DNA from: Methanohalophilus mahii DSM 5219
GTDB lineage: Archaea; Halobacteriota; Methanosarcinia; Methanosarcinales; Methanosarcinaceae
Length of the DNA: 64,000 bases
Assembly: GCF_000025865.1 (NCBI RefSeq)
Contig: NC_014002.1
Location: forward strand, 1 to 64,000
Direction of reading: 5' to 3'
How positions within the stretch are numbered: position 1 is the first letter of the stretch; every line of letters begins with the position of its first letter. Below the pieces are notes generated by a model. It had not been told where the DNA came from, made no database searches, and worked only from the letters and a program-made list of their open reading frames with translations. Below are positions 26,335 to 35,572 of the stretch, one piece after another. The position numbers were made by a program, and so were the translations under genes.

Positions 26335-27402
26335 TCAGGAAAGGATTACTTCCAGCTTTTCCTGCTCTGCTGCAAGTTTGACTTCCTGGGAAATACGTTT
26401 GCCTGTGGATAGTCCTTCCTCTATGAAATCGGAGTATGGGGAACCATTGGTGTATATATTGGTCCCTGCTACTATCCTGGCTGAAATCTCGAAGACCTTG
26501 ATCTCAAGCTGGTCTGTAAAAACCGTTTCCAGACAGAAGGACCCGATCATGCCACCAAACAGTTTGAGGGATTCCTCTACAACCTGTTCTCCGAGGGAAA
26601 AAATCTTGGGCATCAGGGATTCCCTGGCTACCAGGGGGATATTGCCAGTAACAACATAGGTAGGCTGCACGTTTGATTCTTCGAGTTCTTTAGGAGAACC
26701 CAGACGGAAGATCTCATCGGCATTGGATTCGACACGCCGGTCCATACTCAGCATTTCAAGAGTTCCGTTACTGAGCCTGTATCCTTCTTGCTTGAGAGGG
26801 GAATAGAAATAGTGTAGATAATAGCGTGTGCCTACAATGAACTCCTGCACGGTGTACTTCTCACTTTCATCTATATTTTCCAGGAATTCCTCATAGTTCT
26901 TGGCAATGAAGAAACCACGTCCTCCTTTGGCACCGTGATATTTGACCATTACAGGACCGTGAATGTCCTCGGGTTCAACAAGCCGGGGCATGTGGATTCC
27001 TGCTCCTTCCAGCCACTCTCTCTCTTTTGTACGGTCTGATTCCCAATTAAGTACGGCACGGTTGCCAAAGGTAGGTACTTCAAGATCAAGGAATTTATCG
27101 GCACCCATATATTCCACAAAGGAACCATGTGGTATTATTATGGCGTTTTTCTGTCTCAAAAGGGGGGCGATATTGGGGATATCCTTGTAACTGTCAACGG
27201 AAATGAACTCATCGGGTTTGGCCAGAGGATAGGCATTATAAAAACGGGGAGGTTCACCTATGCAAATTCCGATTGTTTTTAAACCCTCTTTCCTAGCTCC
27301 ATGGAATATCTGGAGGCTAGAATGAGAACATACCGTGGCAATCGCCAGGTCATCGGCATTGTAGTCTTTCAGGATGTCGGAAATTTGCTTTTTCGTGATC
27401 AT
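26335..27402 (-). CDS. purP: 5-formaminoimidazole-4-carboxamide ribonucleotide synthetase (PurP)
   Basis: ATP-grasp enzyme that uses formate and ATP to formylate AICAR in archaeal purine synthesis. The 355-residue protein has an N-terminal Rossmann-like part (ATVCSHSSLQIFHGARKEG), the ATP-binding KYHGAKGGRGFF loop near residues 155-166, and the C-terminal acidic FEISARIVAGTN motif. AAGG lies before ATG 27402. A TATA-like element (about 27444-27456) and CCGTAA repeats lie upstream. Confidence 0.95.
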   Translation of the reverse strand: MITKKQISDILKDYNADDLAIATVCSHSSLQIFHGARKEGLKTIGICIGEPPRFYNAYPLAKPDEFISVDSYKDIPNIAPLLRQKNAIIIPHGSFVEYMGADKFLDLEVPTFGNRAVLNWESDRTKEREWLEGAGIHMPRLVEPEDIHGPVMVKYHGAKGGRGFFIAKNYEEFLENIDESEKYTVQEFIVGTRYYLHYFYSPLKQEGYRLSNGTLEMLSMDRRVESNADEIFRLGSPKELEESNVQPTYVVTGNIPLVARESLMPKIFSLGEQVVEESLKLFGGMIGSFCLETVFTDQLEIKVFEISARIVAGTNIYTNGSPYSDFIEEGLSTGKRISQEVKLAAEQEKLEVILS

Positions 27403-27450
27403 GATATCGCCTTAAAAGTTACGTTACATTGTTGGAAGTGATATTTAAAT

Positions 27451-27466
27451 TTACGGATTGTTACGG
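27451..27466 (-). promoter_or_regulatory. Direct CCGTAA repeat at the purP promoter
   Basis: On the minus strand CCGTAA occurs twice, ten bases apart (one helical turn), overlapping the upstream side of the TATA-like sequence. GTAAC occurs twice more in tandem downstream (27418-27427). It is a candidate regulator site of unknown identity. Confidence 0.3.
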
Positions 27467-27520
27467 AACAGTTCGCACATTACACTAAATTTATTACTTC
27501 ATTAATTGATACTCCTCTGT

Positions 27521-28213
27521 ATGGAAAACGATGACAATACGGAAAAAGTATTGGTTTTACCTTTAAACGAAGATTCACGTAAAATCACCCAGACCCTTTC
27601 CAATGAGAAATCCCTGAAGATCCTGGAACTGCTCGCAAAACAACCCATGTCTGCAACTTCGATAGCCGAAGAGCTTGATATGCCTCTTACCACTATCAAG
27701 TACAATCTGGATGGCTTGTTGGAATGCGAGCTCATACAGGTAAAGGAGACCAAATGGAGTCGCAAGGGCAGGGAGATCAAGATATACGAACCCATGCAAA
27801 AAATGATCGTGGTAATTCCGGGTAGCAACAAAACCGATCGATCCAGTATCCTCGGCATGCTGCGCAAATACGTGGCAATGGCAGGAGCGGCCCTTTTTGC
27901 AGCATTGGGTATTGAATATCTCAGGAATTTTGAACCTCTGGGACAGACCATGCCACCAGCTACCCCTGCGGTGATGTCTGAGATGCCGGATAGCAATGCC
28001 AGCAACGATACAACCCTTTTTGCTGCCGAAGCTCCTGCAAACGCGACTACAGAAGCTGCCAGGGCAGCCGGTGAATCTGCAGGTGCAGGAGAGGCCAGCA
28101 GTCTGATACCTGCGGATTTCCTGTCTCATATAGGCGTATGGTTCTTCTTCGGATGTCTGTTTATAATAGCAGTACTTGCTTTGTGGGAAATTTATAATAG
28201 GAAAAAGGTATAA
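27521..28213 (+). CDS. Winged-helix (ArsR-like) regulator with C-terminal membrane segments
   Basis: A 230-residue protein. An N-terminal winged-helix domain (about 20-95; SLKILELLAKQPMSATSIAEELDMP is the HTH region) is followed by a hydrophobic segment (about 118-137), an Ala/Pro/Thr-rich spacer and a clear membrane helix near 203-224. Membrane-tethered ArsR-type regulators are known in methanogens, but targets are not. ATG 27521 is chosen; no ribosome binding site precedes it, suggesting a very short leader. It ends 20 bases before truA. Confidence 0.8.
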   Translation: MENDDNTEKVLVLPLNEDSRKITQTLSNEKSLKILELLAKQPMSATSIAEELDMPLTTIKYNLDGLLECELIQVKETKWSRKGREIKIYEPMQKMIVVIPGSNKTDRSSILGMLRKYVAMAGAALFAALGIEYLRNFEPLGQTMPPATPAVMSEMPDSNASNDTTLFAAEAPANATTEAARAAGESAGAGEASSLIPADFLSHIGVWFFFGCLFIIAVLALWEIYNRKKV

Positions 28214-28233
28214 TTGAGCACAAGTGATCCTGT

Positions 28234-29055
28234 ATGAGAGTCGCTCTCAAAATCGCTTATATTGGCTCTTCATATCGTGGTTCTCAGGTGCAGCCCGGAG
28301 TATCCACCATAGAAGGGAAAATTTTTGAAGCCCTTCAGTCCCTTGAGATTATCGAGGATCCTTCCTCTGCCAGGTTTGTAAGTTCCGGGCGTACGGATAC
28401 CGGGGTGCATGCTATGGGGCAGGTGGTGGCTTTTGATACTGATAAACCCAAACTTGCCATTCCCAGGGTGATCAATTCCAAATTACCCGGGGATATATGG
28501 GCGTGGTCCCGTGCTGAAGTTGACAGTGATTTTCATCCCAGAAGGTATGCCATAAATCGTACCTATCGCTACATAACACCTTCAATGGATGCTGACATTT
28601 CAAAACTAAGAGCCGCTTGCAGCATCCTTGAAGGCAGTCACGATTTTGCTAATTTTTGCTTCAGGGATACCGGGCGCAGTACTATTCGCAGAATCGAAAA
28701 GATCGATGTGAGACTTGCCGGCAACCTGCTCAGGATCGATATCACGGCCAACAGTTTCCTGTGGAAAATGATTCGTAAGATTGTAACTGTCCTGTTGCTT
28801 GTGGGCAGTGGTGCCAGAGATCTGGACTGGCTGGAAAACATGCTGGACCCTGCTTCCTATGAGGAGGGTATCAAACCAGCAAAACCCTATGGGCTTATCC
28901 TGACAAATGTGAATTATGGAGATTCGGTCCAATGGGTTGATGACGGTTACTCCATGCGTCGCTCTCGTGAAAGAATAGAAGAATATCTTGTTTATCATCA
29001 GGTGTTAGCCGAGGTAATGGACCAGTTTTTGCCCAAAGAACCAAAGGCTGAATGA
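28234..29055 (+). CDS. truA: tRNA pseudouridine(38-40) synthase
   Basis: Converts uridines 38-40 of the tRNA anticodon stem to pseudouridine. Catalytic Asp55 lies in SGRTDTGVHA; the later motifs NRTYRY and IRRIEKI fit TruA, and the 273-residue length is normal. ATG 28234 follows the upstream gene by 20 bases. The stop overlaps the next start by ATGA. Confidence 0.94.
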   Translation: MRVALKIAYIGSSYRGSQVQPGVSTIEGKIFEALQSLEIIEDPSSARFVSSGRTDTGVHAMGQVVAFDTDKPKLAIPRVINSKLPGDIWAWSRAEVDSDFHPRRYAINRTYRYITPSMDADISKLRAACSILEGSHDFANFCFRDTGRSTIRRIEKIDVRLAGNLLRIDITANSFLWKMIRKIVTVLLLVGSGARDLDWLENMLDPASYEEGIKPAKPYGLILTNVNYGDSVQWVDDGYSMRRSRERIEEYLVYHQVLAEVMDQFLPKEPKAE

Positions 29056-29612
29056 TGCAGTTACGTATCAGGGATGCTGTAATAGATTATGATATAGTCC
29101 ACCGTCCCGTCAAATACGCGAGGCTGGAGTTCAAGGACGGAATGTTGCGGGTAATAGTTCCTAAGGGATATGGTAATGCTGCAGCTTTTATCGAGAAAAA
29201 TACAGACTGGATTTACGACAAACATCTGCATTTGCAGCGAGTGATTGCTCTAGCCGGGGAAAAAAGATTGGAGAAAAAACTCGCTGAGCCTCACTTTCAT
29301 AGTTTGGTGGAAAGTATTGTACAAAGGCTGCAACGTGAACTGGAAGTTGAGGTCAGGGATTTAACTTTCAGGAAAATGAAGAGGAAATGGGCCAGCTGCA
29401 GCAGTAACAAAAAACTTGTTTTTAACCGGCATATGATTTATCTGCCGGATAATCTGATAGAATATATCGTTTATCACGAGCTTTTGCATCTAATCGAGTT
29501 TAAGCACAATAAGAGATTCTGGGGTCTTGTGGAAAATAAATATCCGCAACGCCAAAAGTATGACCTGGAACTTGCAGCATACTGGCATCTAATAAAAAAG
29601 ACATTTTACTGA
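29052..29612 (+). CDS. YgjP/DUF45-type zinc metallopeptidase-like protein
   Basis: A 186-residue protein of the DUF45/YgjP family. The metal site is HELLH (YHELLHLIEFKHNKRFW, about residues 138-154), with a third His in the KHNKRFW stretch; the KRKWASCSSNKKLVFN lead-in is typical. Bacterial relatives are predicted zinc peptidases, and the substrate is unknown. It overlaps truA by four bases and converges on the tRNA methyltransferase gene with a seven-base overlap. Confidence 0.85.
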   Translation: MMQLRIRDAVIDYDIVHRPVKYARLEFKDGMLRVIVPKGYGNAAAFIEKNTDWIYDKHLHLQRVIALAGEKRLEKKLAEPHFHSLVESIVQRLQRELEVEVRDLTFRKMKRKWASCSSNKKLVFNRHMIYLPDNLIEYIVYHELLHLIEFKHNKRFWGLVENKYPQRQKYDLELAAYWHLIKKTFY

Positions 29613-30643
29613 TTATTTTTTTGCAAAATTGTAATATTGCGGGTCAGGCTTCTGTGTATTCTCTGGCTGTACTGTTTCAATATGGTAAATCCCGCATCAA
29701 GCGCGATTTTGTTAATTTCCATCTCCGACACTATCACTGCTTTACTGCCGGGTTTGAGAACCCTGTACATTTCTCCGAAGGATTCTTCGTATAAATGCCG
29801 GATGGATTCTGCCTTGATCATGGCGGATCTGCCATAAGGAGGATCGGTGATCACTGAATCAATACAGCCTTTTTTGAGGGGCAGTTTGCAGGCGTCGCCC
29901 TGCAGCAGGTTATAATCCCCGCCGAAATATTCCAGATTCAATTTTGCTCCCTGTATGATCTCATTGCGTGCTTCCAGGCCGATTACTCTTGAACCCAGCA
30001 TGGCCGCTTCCACAAGTATGCCGGCAGTACCGCAGAACGTATCCAGCAGTCTGGTATCCTTGTTTACTCCTGCAAGATTTACCAGAGCCCGGGCTGTAAT
30101 GGGCATGAGTACTCCTGGATAGAAAAAGGGTTTCTTGTGGGGTGCACGTGCATGGAAGGCCTTGCGATCTATGGATGCAATGACAGAGCCACATACGCAT
30201 TTTTCGGTCAGTATAAGCCGCAGGGTAACATCGGGTTGGTTGAGATTGGCCCTGTATCCCTTCCTGAAAACAGTTCCTCCTACTCTCTGTTCCAGATAGG
30301 CCCCTTCCACGCTGGTATGGTGGTTGACTTTACGAGCTCGTACTACAAAGGTCTGGCCTGCAGAAATATGAGGTTTTATGTCGCAGTTTTCTGCACTTGA
30401 AATAATGGTTTCGGGTTCATTGTTACAGATGAAAGCAACCCGCAGGATATGATGGCACATGGCCAGTTTTCCGGCAATTTTTTCCAATCTACTTTCGGCA
30501 TCCGGCTCTTCAAGTTCCACCACAAGGCAATGGTCATAATGCTGCGTGTATAGTGGCTTGAGACCTTCGGTAGCCAGACAGGCCAGAGCCTCGTCTGCAG
30601 CAATTGCTTCATGGTCTCCGGAAAGTTCAAAAGCGTAGCGCAT
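29606..30643 (-). CDS. trmG10: tRNA (guanine10-N2)-methyltransferase (Trm-G10/Trm11 family)
   Basis: SAM-dependent enzyme that methylates N2 of guanosine 10 in tRNA. An N-terminal THUMP-type domain (about 1-150) precedes a Rossmann methyltransferase with the SAM motif DTFCGTAGILVEA and the N-methyltransferase motif DPPYGRS. ATG 30643 (MRYAFELSGDHE) lies one base after the stop of the DUF1805 gene, giving coupled translation; ATG 30661 within that gene is less likely. Confidence 0.92.
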   Translation of the reverse strand: MRYAFELSGDHEAIAADEALACLATEGLKPLYTQHYDHCLVVELEEPDAESRLEKIAGKLAMCHHILRVAFICNNEPETIISSAENCDIKPHISAGQTFVVRARKVNHHTSVEGAYLEQRVGGTVFRKGYRANLNQPDVTLRLILTEKCVCGSVIASIDRKAFHARAPHKKPFFYPGVLMPITARALVNLAGVNKDTRLLDTFCGTAGILVEAAMLGSRVIGLEARNEIIQGAKLNLEYFGGDYNLLQGDACKLPLKKGCIDSVITDPPYGRSAMIKAESIRHLYEESFGEMYRVLKPGSKAVIVSEMEINKIALDAGFTILKQYSQRIHRSLTRNITILQKNNQ

Positions 30644-30644
30644 A

Positions 30645-30932
30645 TCAGAACATCTTTTCAAGAGCCTGCCTACCGGTCATCCCTTCCTCAATTCCGATAT
30701 CAAGGGCTTTCATGCTCACGGATTTCAGTGATGCCTGCAGTACGTCCTCAAAACTGTCCACGCCGCTGACCACAGCAGCTATATCCCCCAGTTTGTCTGC
30801 GGTTTCCATATTGAGATAGCCACACATCACGTAACCCATGTCGGCTTTGATCATTAGCAGGGAAGCATTTTCCAGTTCCCATTTGAGACCCTGTGCTGTA
30901 CCATTTTCCATTTTGATCTGTTCTATTATCAT
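30645..30932 (-). CDS. DUF1805 family protein
   Basis: A 95-residue protein with the DUF1805 (YunC-like) signature, including GLKWELENASLLMIKADMGYVMCGYLNMETADKLGDIAA. Function is unknown. The frame opens at GTG 30941, but ATG 30932 has GGGTGA upstream and is preferred. It is first in a two-gene unit with the tRNA G10 methyltransferase. Confidence 0.85.
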   Translation of the reverse strand: MIIEQIKMENGTAQGLKWELENASLLMIKADMGYVMCGYLNMETADKLGDIAAVVSGVDSFEDVLQASLKSVSMKALDIGIEEGMTGRQALEKMF

Positions 30933-30941
30933 TTTGCTCAC

Positions 30942-31259
30942 CCGGTTAAATTGAAGTTGGATGGATTATCTTCAAATTTGAAGTAAATTATGTCCTGACT
31001 ATCTTAAAGTAGAAGAAAAGGAAAGATGGTATTTAGAAGCTCTGCTCCACAATTAATTAATTAATTTGACAAAAAACATCCATTATTGCAATGGTGTATG
31101 AAATTCATCTAGCTGAGTATTGTTTCTTGTTTCTATATATAAGTTCAAGGCTTAATATTGATGGGGATTTAGTACACCGTGGACAAAATGTACATTGTGT
31201 AATTTTGTATTATTACGGATGCGAAATCCATGTAATATTAAGATAAAGGGGGAATAAAT
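30942..31259. other. Intergenic region with the promoter and leader of the secreted toroid protein
   Basis: A divergent spacer of 318 bases, AT-rich throughout. TTCTATATATAAG at 31131-31143 is a strong plus-strand TATA box with initiation expected near 31160-31165, giving a leader of about 95 bases. The leader can form small stems (GGAT/ATCC around GCGAA near 31218-31230) and ends with AAAGGGGGA. Nothing coding was seen. Confidence 0.55.
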
Positions 31260-32801
31260 ATTAAAGAATTAAAAATAGTGATAGCTTTTGCTATGTTGTT
31301 AGCCCTGCTGGTTTCCATACCGAGTGGAATGGCTGCAACTGAAGAAGAGATAAACGATTCCATTACTGCGGGAGTGGCATGGCTTGCAGAGCAACAGAAT
31401 CCTGACGGTTCATGGGGTATAGATGAAAAGGTTGCACATACCGGTTTTGCAGTTTTGAAACTTACCGATAGGGCAAAGGAACTGGGGTATGAGAGTCCGT
31501 TTGATCCCGAATATGAATATTCAGATAATGTTACTGACGGTGTGGCTTATATGGAAAGCCAGATGCAGATTGTGGATATAACTGGGGACCCGGCAGATAA
31601 GAATGGGAACAATGAATCAATTAAGTTTTCAAGTTCATGGGGAATGCATCAATCATATAATACAGCTATTGCCCTGATGGCATTTGCCAATCTTCATAAT
31701 TCTACTTATGAGGAAAAAGTTCAGGATATGACTGACTGGTTCATATTTACTCAGAATCCTGATGGTGGTTGGAGGTATACTGGTGTTCAGGAACCAAGTG
31801 ACAACTCCAATACAGGATACGTGGTACTTGGTCTGGCTTACGCAGAAGATGCGGGAGCTGATGTGGGTGATGTCAGGGTTGGATTGAATGATTGGATAAA
31901 CACAATTCAGGATCCGGTCAATGGTGATGCTGATGATGGAGGTTCTTGGTATACAGCAAGCTGGCAGTGGGTCAATTCTCTCAAGACAGGCAACCTGATT
32001 TTTGAAATGGGTTTTGTAGGTGATGATACTGATTCTCAGAGAATGCAGGATGCTGTCGACTACCTTGAACGTCACTGGAACGATGTTGGAACAGGTTCTA
32101 TAGATGATGTGGGATGGAAACCTAATCACTATCAGGCAATGTATGCAATAATGAAAGGTCTGGAATACAATGGAATTGAAACCCTGGAAGTGGATGGTTC
32201 TGAGGTTGGCTGGTTTGATAATTTCTCGGATGTAATTGTGGATACACAAAATCCAGATGGATCCTGGCCTTCAGATCCTTGGGATTACGGAAGTAAACCT
32301 ATTCTTTCAACAGAGTGGGCCCTTCTGACATTGGAAAAAACCACACCTATAAGGGTAATAGATGTTAGTCTTGATGTCAAACCATCCTCCTGCCCCAATC
32401 CGATCAATGTGGACAGTAAGGGGATAATTCCAATTGCCATTGCCGGAAGTGAGGATTTTGATGTGACACAAATCGATCCTGCTACTGTCGAGATTGGTAT
32501 AATGGATGAAGATGGTAACTTGATAGGTGTTTCACCTCTGCGCTGGAGTTATGAGGATGTAACCTGCCCCTACTTCCCGGCGGATGATGACCCATGCTGT
32601 ATCGAGAATCAACCTGATGGTATTACTGATCTCACCATGAAGTTCAAGACACAGGAACTGGTTGGAACTGCAGGCCTTGAAAATTATGCAGGGCAAACTC
32701 TTAATCTTACTGTAACCGGAATGACTGTCGATGACCTGCCGATAATGGGTCAGGACTGTGTACGTATACAGAAAGCAATAAAGAAAGGCAATAATAAGTA
32801 A
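31260..32801 (+). CDS. Secreted prenyltransferase/squalene-cyclase-like toroid protein
   Basis: A secreted protein of about 513 residues. The signal peptide KELKIVIAFAMLLALLVSIP ends at GMAA. An alpha/alpha-toroid follows with QNPDGSWG, QNPDGGW and QNPDGSWP repeats, as in squalene-hopene cyclase and prenyltransferase beta subunits; the cyclase DxDD motif was not found, so enzyme activity is doubtful. The C-terminal ~140 residues start DVKPSSCPNPINVDSKG, a module common in secreted archaeal proteins. The start is inferred as ATT 31260: AAAGGGGGA ends six bases before it, and it restores the basic N terminus; GTG 31278 would be 24 bases from the site and lacks it. Confidence 0.78.
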   Translation: MKELKIVIAFAMLLALLVSIPSGMAATEEEINDSITAGVAWLAEQQNPDGSWGIDEKVAHTGFAVLKLTDRAKELGYESPFDPEYEYSDNVTDGVAYMESQMQIVDITGDPADKNGNNESIKFSSSWGMHQSYNTAIALMAFANLHNSTYEEKVQDMTDWFIFTQNPDGGWRYTGVQEPSDNSNTGYVVLGLAYAEDAGADVGDVRVGLNDWINTIQDPVNGDADDGGSWYTASWQWVNSLKTGNLIFEMGFVGDDTDSQRMQDAVDYLERHWNDVGTGSIDDVGWKPNHYQAMYAIMKGLEYNGIETLEVDGSEVGWFDNFSDVIVDTQNPDGSWPSDPWDYGSKPILSTEWALLTLEKTTPIRVIDVSLDVKPSSCPNPINVDSKGIIPIAIAGSEDFDVTQIDPATVEIGIMDEDGNLIGVSPLRWSYEDVTCPYFPADDDPCCIENQPDGITDLTMKFKTQELVGTAGLENYAGQTLNLTVTGMTVDDLPIMGQDCVRIQKAIKKGNNK

Positions 32802-32813
32802 TTTGAAAATGGC

Positions 32814-32845
32814 GGCATGACCTGATTCATGCCCCTTTTACTTTT
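32814..32845. terminator. Hairpin terminator between convergent genes
   Basis: GGCATGA (32814-32820) and TCATGCC (32827-32833) form a perfect seven-pair stem around CCTGAT, followed by CCTTTTACTTTTTG on the plus strand. It lies between the stops of the toroid protein and the 206-residue secreted protein. Confidence 0.65.
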
Positions 32846-32853
32846 TGTACATA

Positions 32854-33474
32854 TTATTCAATATAAAGGGAAAAATATGATGTATTCCCGATACTGCCCC
32901 TCACAAAAGTAGTATTTTCTCCTTCTGAAACAGTAACATTCTCCATTCCTGCTGTAGAGTTAATATTCACAGTCTCAGGAATTTCGATCACTACTTCAGA
33001 GTGATTCTGTCCCATGAAAGTAAAGTTTGTCCCGGAATCGAGTACTGGAGTATCAAAAATGTAGTGAACACTGTAACGGTTTTCTATCCTGTCCGTCTTG
33101 TTGATATCACCCAGTGTTTCAAAATCCAGCTGTGCTGCGATATCGGTCACCTGGATATTCTCGGAGGAACCATTGATCTGTACATCCATCTCCTCTTCCA
33201 GTTCTCCTTTGAGGTAATTGCGTACTTTGACATCCATTTTCAATACTTCCCAGGCGTTTACAAGCCCGCTGTCGTCTCCCAATTGCGAGTCGATATAATC
33301 TCTATAAAGAATGGCGGAGGAATTTCTGTAAGTTTCGTTGTAATTCCATTCCATGATGTCGTTTTTGAGTATTATGTGATTGCTCCAGGTCATCTGGCCG
33401 GATGCGGGCATGATCAGGATGAATAGTACAAGCAGGATATGTATTGCAACCACCAGTTTACGCAAAACCGACAC
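32854..33474 (-). CDS. Secreted protein of unknown function
   Basis: A 206-residue protein with a signal peptide (LVVAIHILLVLFILIMPASG, then QMTW). The mature part is beta-rich, with many NxS/NxT sequons expected of an N-glycosylated surface protein. No C-terminal anchor or known domain was recognised. It starts one base after the map stop, indicating co-transcription, though no functional link is evident. Confidence 0.7.
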   Translation of the reverse strand: MSVLRKLVVAIHILLVLFILIMPASGQMTWSNHIILKNDIMEWNYNETYRNSSAILYRDYIDSQLGDDSGLVNAWEVLKMDVKVRNYLKGELEEEMDVQINGSSENIQVTDIAAQLDFETLGDINKTDRIENRYSVHYIFDTPVLDSGTNFTFMGQNHSEVVIEIPETVNINSTAGMENVTVSEGENTTFVRGSIGNTSYFSLYIE

Positions 33475-33475
33475 C

Positions 33476-34366
33476 TCAACGAGTAGTGATCTCGCACCCG
33501 TCTTCGGTTACAATCAAAGTGTGCTCTGCCTGGGATACCATTCCTCCACCCACTTCTTTCAGTACAGGGAAGGAAGTAATTATTTCAGCCTTTTCAAGTT
33601 GCATCAGGGCAAGGTCTATTTTGGGAGAGGTCAGCCATCTTTTGGCAAAGGGAAGGGTGCTGTATTCTTTCAGTTCCTTGAGAAGTTTGCGGGCTGCAGG
33701 CATACGTATCGGCTTTTTCTGTATGAACTGGTAAATTTCCGTGAAACTGCCATCTGAGATCTTGCCCGCACCGTCTGTGGCAAAAGGCTCGATGGCTATG
33801 ATGTCTCCTGCCTGAAGTTCCATTCCCTCTCCGATATGACGGTTGGGAATACTTGGCGGGGTATGTGCCTGATAACGTGCAAGGCCGTGGCCGGTGAGGT
33901 TTGCAACAGGTTTGAATCCCTTGTCACGGATTGTATCCTCGATAACCGCTCCGATCTCTGCAGTATTCACACCCCCCTTTACAGTATCTATGGCTGCCTC
34001 CAGTGCCTGTCTGGAAGCATCTACCAGATCCTTATTTCCTGAAAGGTCAACGGTCAGGGCGGCATCGGCAATATAGCCATCCACATGTACTCCCATATCC
34101 AGTTTGACTATGTCCTTTCCAAAAACGGTTGTGTCTCCTGCCGTCGGGGTTGCATGGGCGGCTTCGTCATTACGTGAAAGATTGCAGGGGAAAGCGGGTT
34201 TACCTCCAAGTTCCATTGTACGTTGTTCCACAAACTCGGCTACATCCAGCAGCTTTGCTCCTACCCTGATCTTATCCGCGGCTTCTCCACGTACCTGTGA
34301 CAAAATCTTACCGGCGGTTAGATATTTATCGAGAATATCCTCAACTTCCTGAAATTTATCCTGCAT
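33476..34366 (-). CDS. map: Methionine aminopeptidase, type II
   Basis: Removes N-terminal methionine from nascent proteins. The pita-bread fold carries the five metal ligands in KLDMGVHVDGYIADAAL (two Asp), GHGLARYQAH (His), IEPFAT (Glu) and SQAEHTLIV (Glu). The type II insertion of about 60 residues (PPSIP to the last ligand) is present. ATG 34366 is chosen because AGGTG is five bases upstream; ATG 34372 is too close to it. Confidence 0.95.
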   Translation of the reverse strand: MQDKFQEVEDILDKYLTAGKILSQVRGEAADKIRVGAKLLDVAEFVEQRTMELGGKPAFPCNLSRNDEAAHATPTAGDTTVFGKDIVKLDMGVHVDGYIADAALTVDLSGNKDLVDASRQALEAAIDTVKGGVNTAEIGAVIEDTIRDKGFKPVANLTGHGLARYQAHTPPSIPNRHIGEGMELQAGDIIAIEPFATDGAGKISDGSFTEIYQFIQKKPIRMPAARKLLKELKEYSTLPFAKRWLTSPKIDLALMQLEKAEIITSFPVLKEVGGGMVSQAEHTLIVTEDGCEITTR

Positions 34367-34399
34367 GCTCATCACCTGTTATGACCTTGGAGATAATAG

Positions 34400-35572
34400 T
34401 TATAGTACAAATTCCTTTTCAAAAGTGTTCAGGTTCTCATAACTATGTTCTGTTATCAGGACCAGGTCTTCCAGGCGTATCCCGCCGATCTGTGGATAAT
34501 AGAGACCTGGTTCAATGGTGACGATATTACCCGGCTGCAGGGGTATCTCCCTTAAACCGATTGAAGGTGCTTCATGCACTTCCAGTCCTACACCGTGACC
34601 TGTGGAGTGGATGTAGCCTTCACCTTTTTCGGCATCCGTGGAATATCCCTTTTCTTCGAACACATCACAGACCGCCTGATGTACATCATTTGCTGCAACA
34701 CCGGGTTTAAGCATTCCCAAAGCCGTTTCCTGGGCTGCAAGCACGGCATCGTACATCTGCTGTAATTGTTCTGTAGTTTCTCCCCTGGTTACGGTACGTG
34801 TCATGTCACCGCAGTAGTGGTGTAATTTATGCTGCGGGAAGATGTCGATCACAATGGGTTCGTTTGCCAGCAGCGGTCCCTCGCCATGCCAGTGCGGATC
34901 GGCTGCCCCTTTGCCACAGGCCACAATGGTTCCGTGGGCTCGACAATCATGATCAAGCAGGCAATGTTCAATAATCCTGCGTACCCTCGACGCTGTCAGG
35001 GGTTGACCATCAAGGAAGAGTTTGTTGTCATCGATTTCGGCAGTCTTGATGGCTGCAATGGCTGCCTGCATTGCCTCTTCGTTGGCCTGCTGGACCTGCC
35101 TGATAAGATTGACCTCTCCCTTTTCCTTGACCTCACGCAGTTTTCTTAAGGGACTCTGGATTGGATTGACAGTAAAACCCATCTCCTTGAGCACCTGGGC
35201 GGTATAAACGGGGAAATCCCGGGGTACTGCCACATGTCTCACGCCTTCATTCTGCAGCAGTTGCCCGATACATTCTCCATAGGCCCTGCCCGGGTCGGCT
35301 GTTTCCTTTAGGCGTTTTTTATAATCGCAGAACCTCAAAGGCACGATCTCCTCGATCCTGCTTTCCTTCTGAGCCCTGCTCTTCTCCATATCGGATATCA
35401 ACATCATGTCCCTGGCATTGCGGGTCTGGATATAACAGAAAGGGTCACCTGCAAGGAATTTGGTGGCAAAATACATATCGGCATTGGAAGAATCGGCAAC
35501 GATGAGGTAGGCTTCACATCTATTTTTTGCAAGGGCTGCAGTAACGTCCGGAAAATTGTTTGTCTGCTTCAT
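34400..35572 (-). CDS. M24 family Xaa-Pro aminopeptidase/dipeptidase
   Basis: A 390-residue M24 peptidase with an N-terminal creatinase-like domain (about 1-140) and a C-terminal metal-binding domain. Ligands are visible in VIDIFPQHKLHHYCGDMTRTV (two Asp), STGHGVGLEVHE (His), TIEPGLY (Glu) and IRLEDLVL (Glu). It presumably cleaves Xaa-Pro peptides in the cytoplasm. It lies 33 bases upstream of map on the same strand, an apt pairing of two pita-bread peptidases. Confidence 0.88.
   Translation of the reverse strand: MKQTNNFPDVTAALAKNRCEAYLIVADSSNADMYFATKFLAGDPFCYIQTRNARDMMLISDMEKSRAQKESRIEEIVPLRFCDYKKRLKETADPGRAYGECIGQLLQNEGVRHVAVPRDFPVYTAQVLKEMGFTVNPIQSPLRKLREVKEKGEVNLIRQVQQANEEAMQAAIAAIKTAEIDDNKLFLDGQPLTASRVRRIIEHCLLDHDCRAHGTIVACGKGAADPHWHGEGPLLANEPIVIDIFPQHKLHHYCGDMTRTVTRGETTEQLQQMYDAVLAAQETALGMLKPGVAANDVHQAVCDVFEEKGYSTDAEKGEGYIHSTGHGVGLEVHEAPSIGLREIPLQPGNIVTIEPGLYYPQIGGIRLEDLVLITEHSYENLNTFEKEFVL

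Noticed and set aside
31653-32249. Antisense frame of 198 codons in the toroid protein gene
   Set aside because: Shadow of a gene with signal peptide and repeated QNPDG motifs; no start signals.
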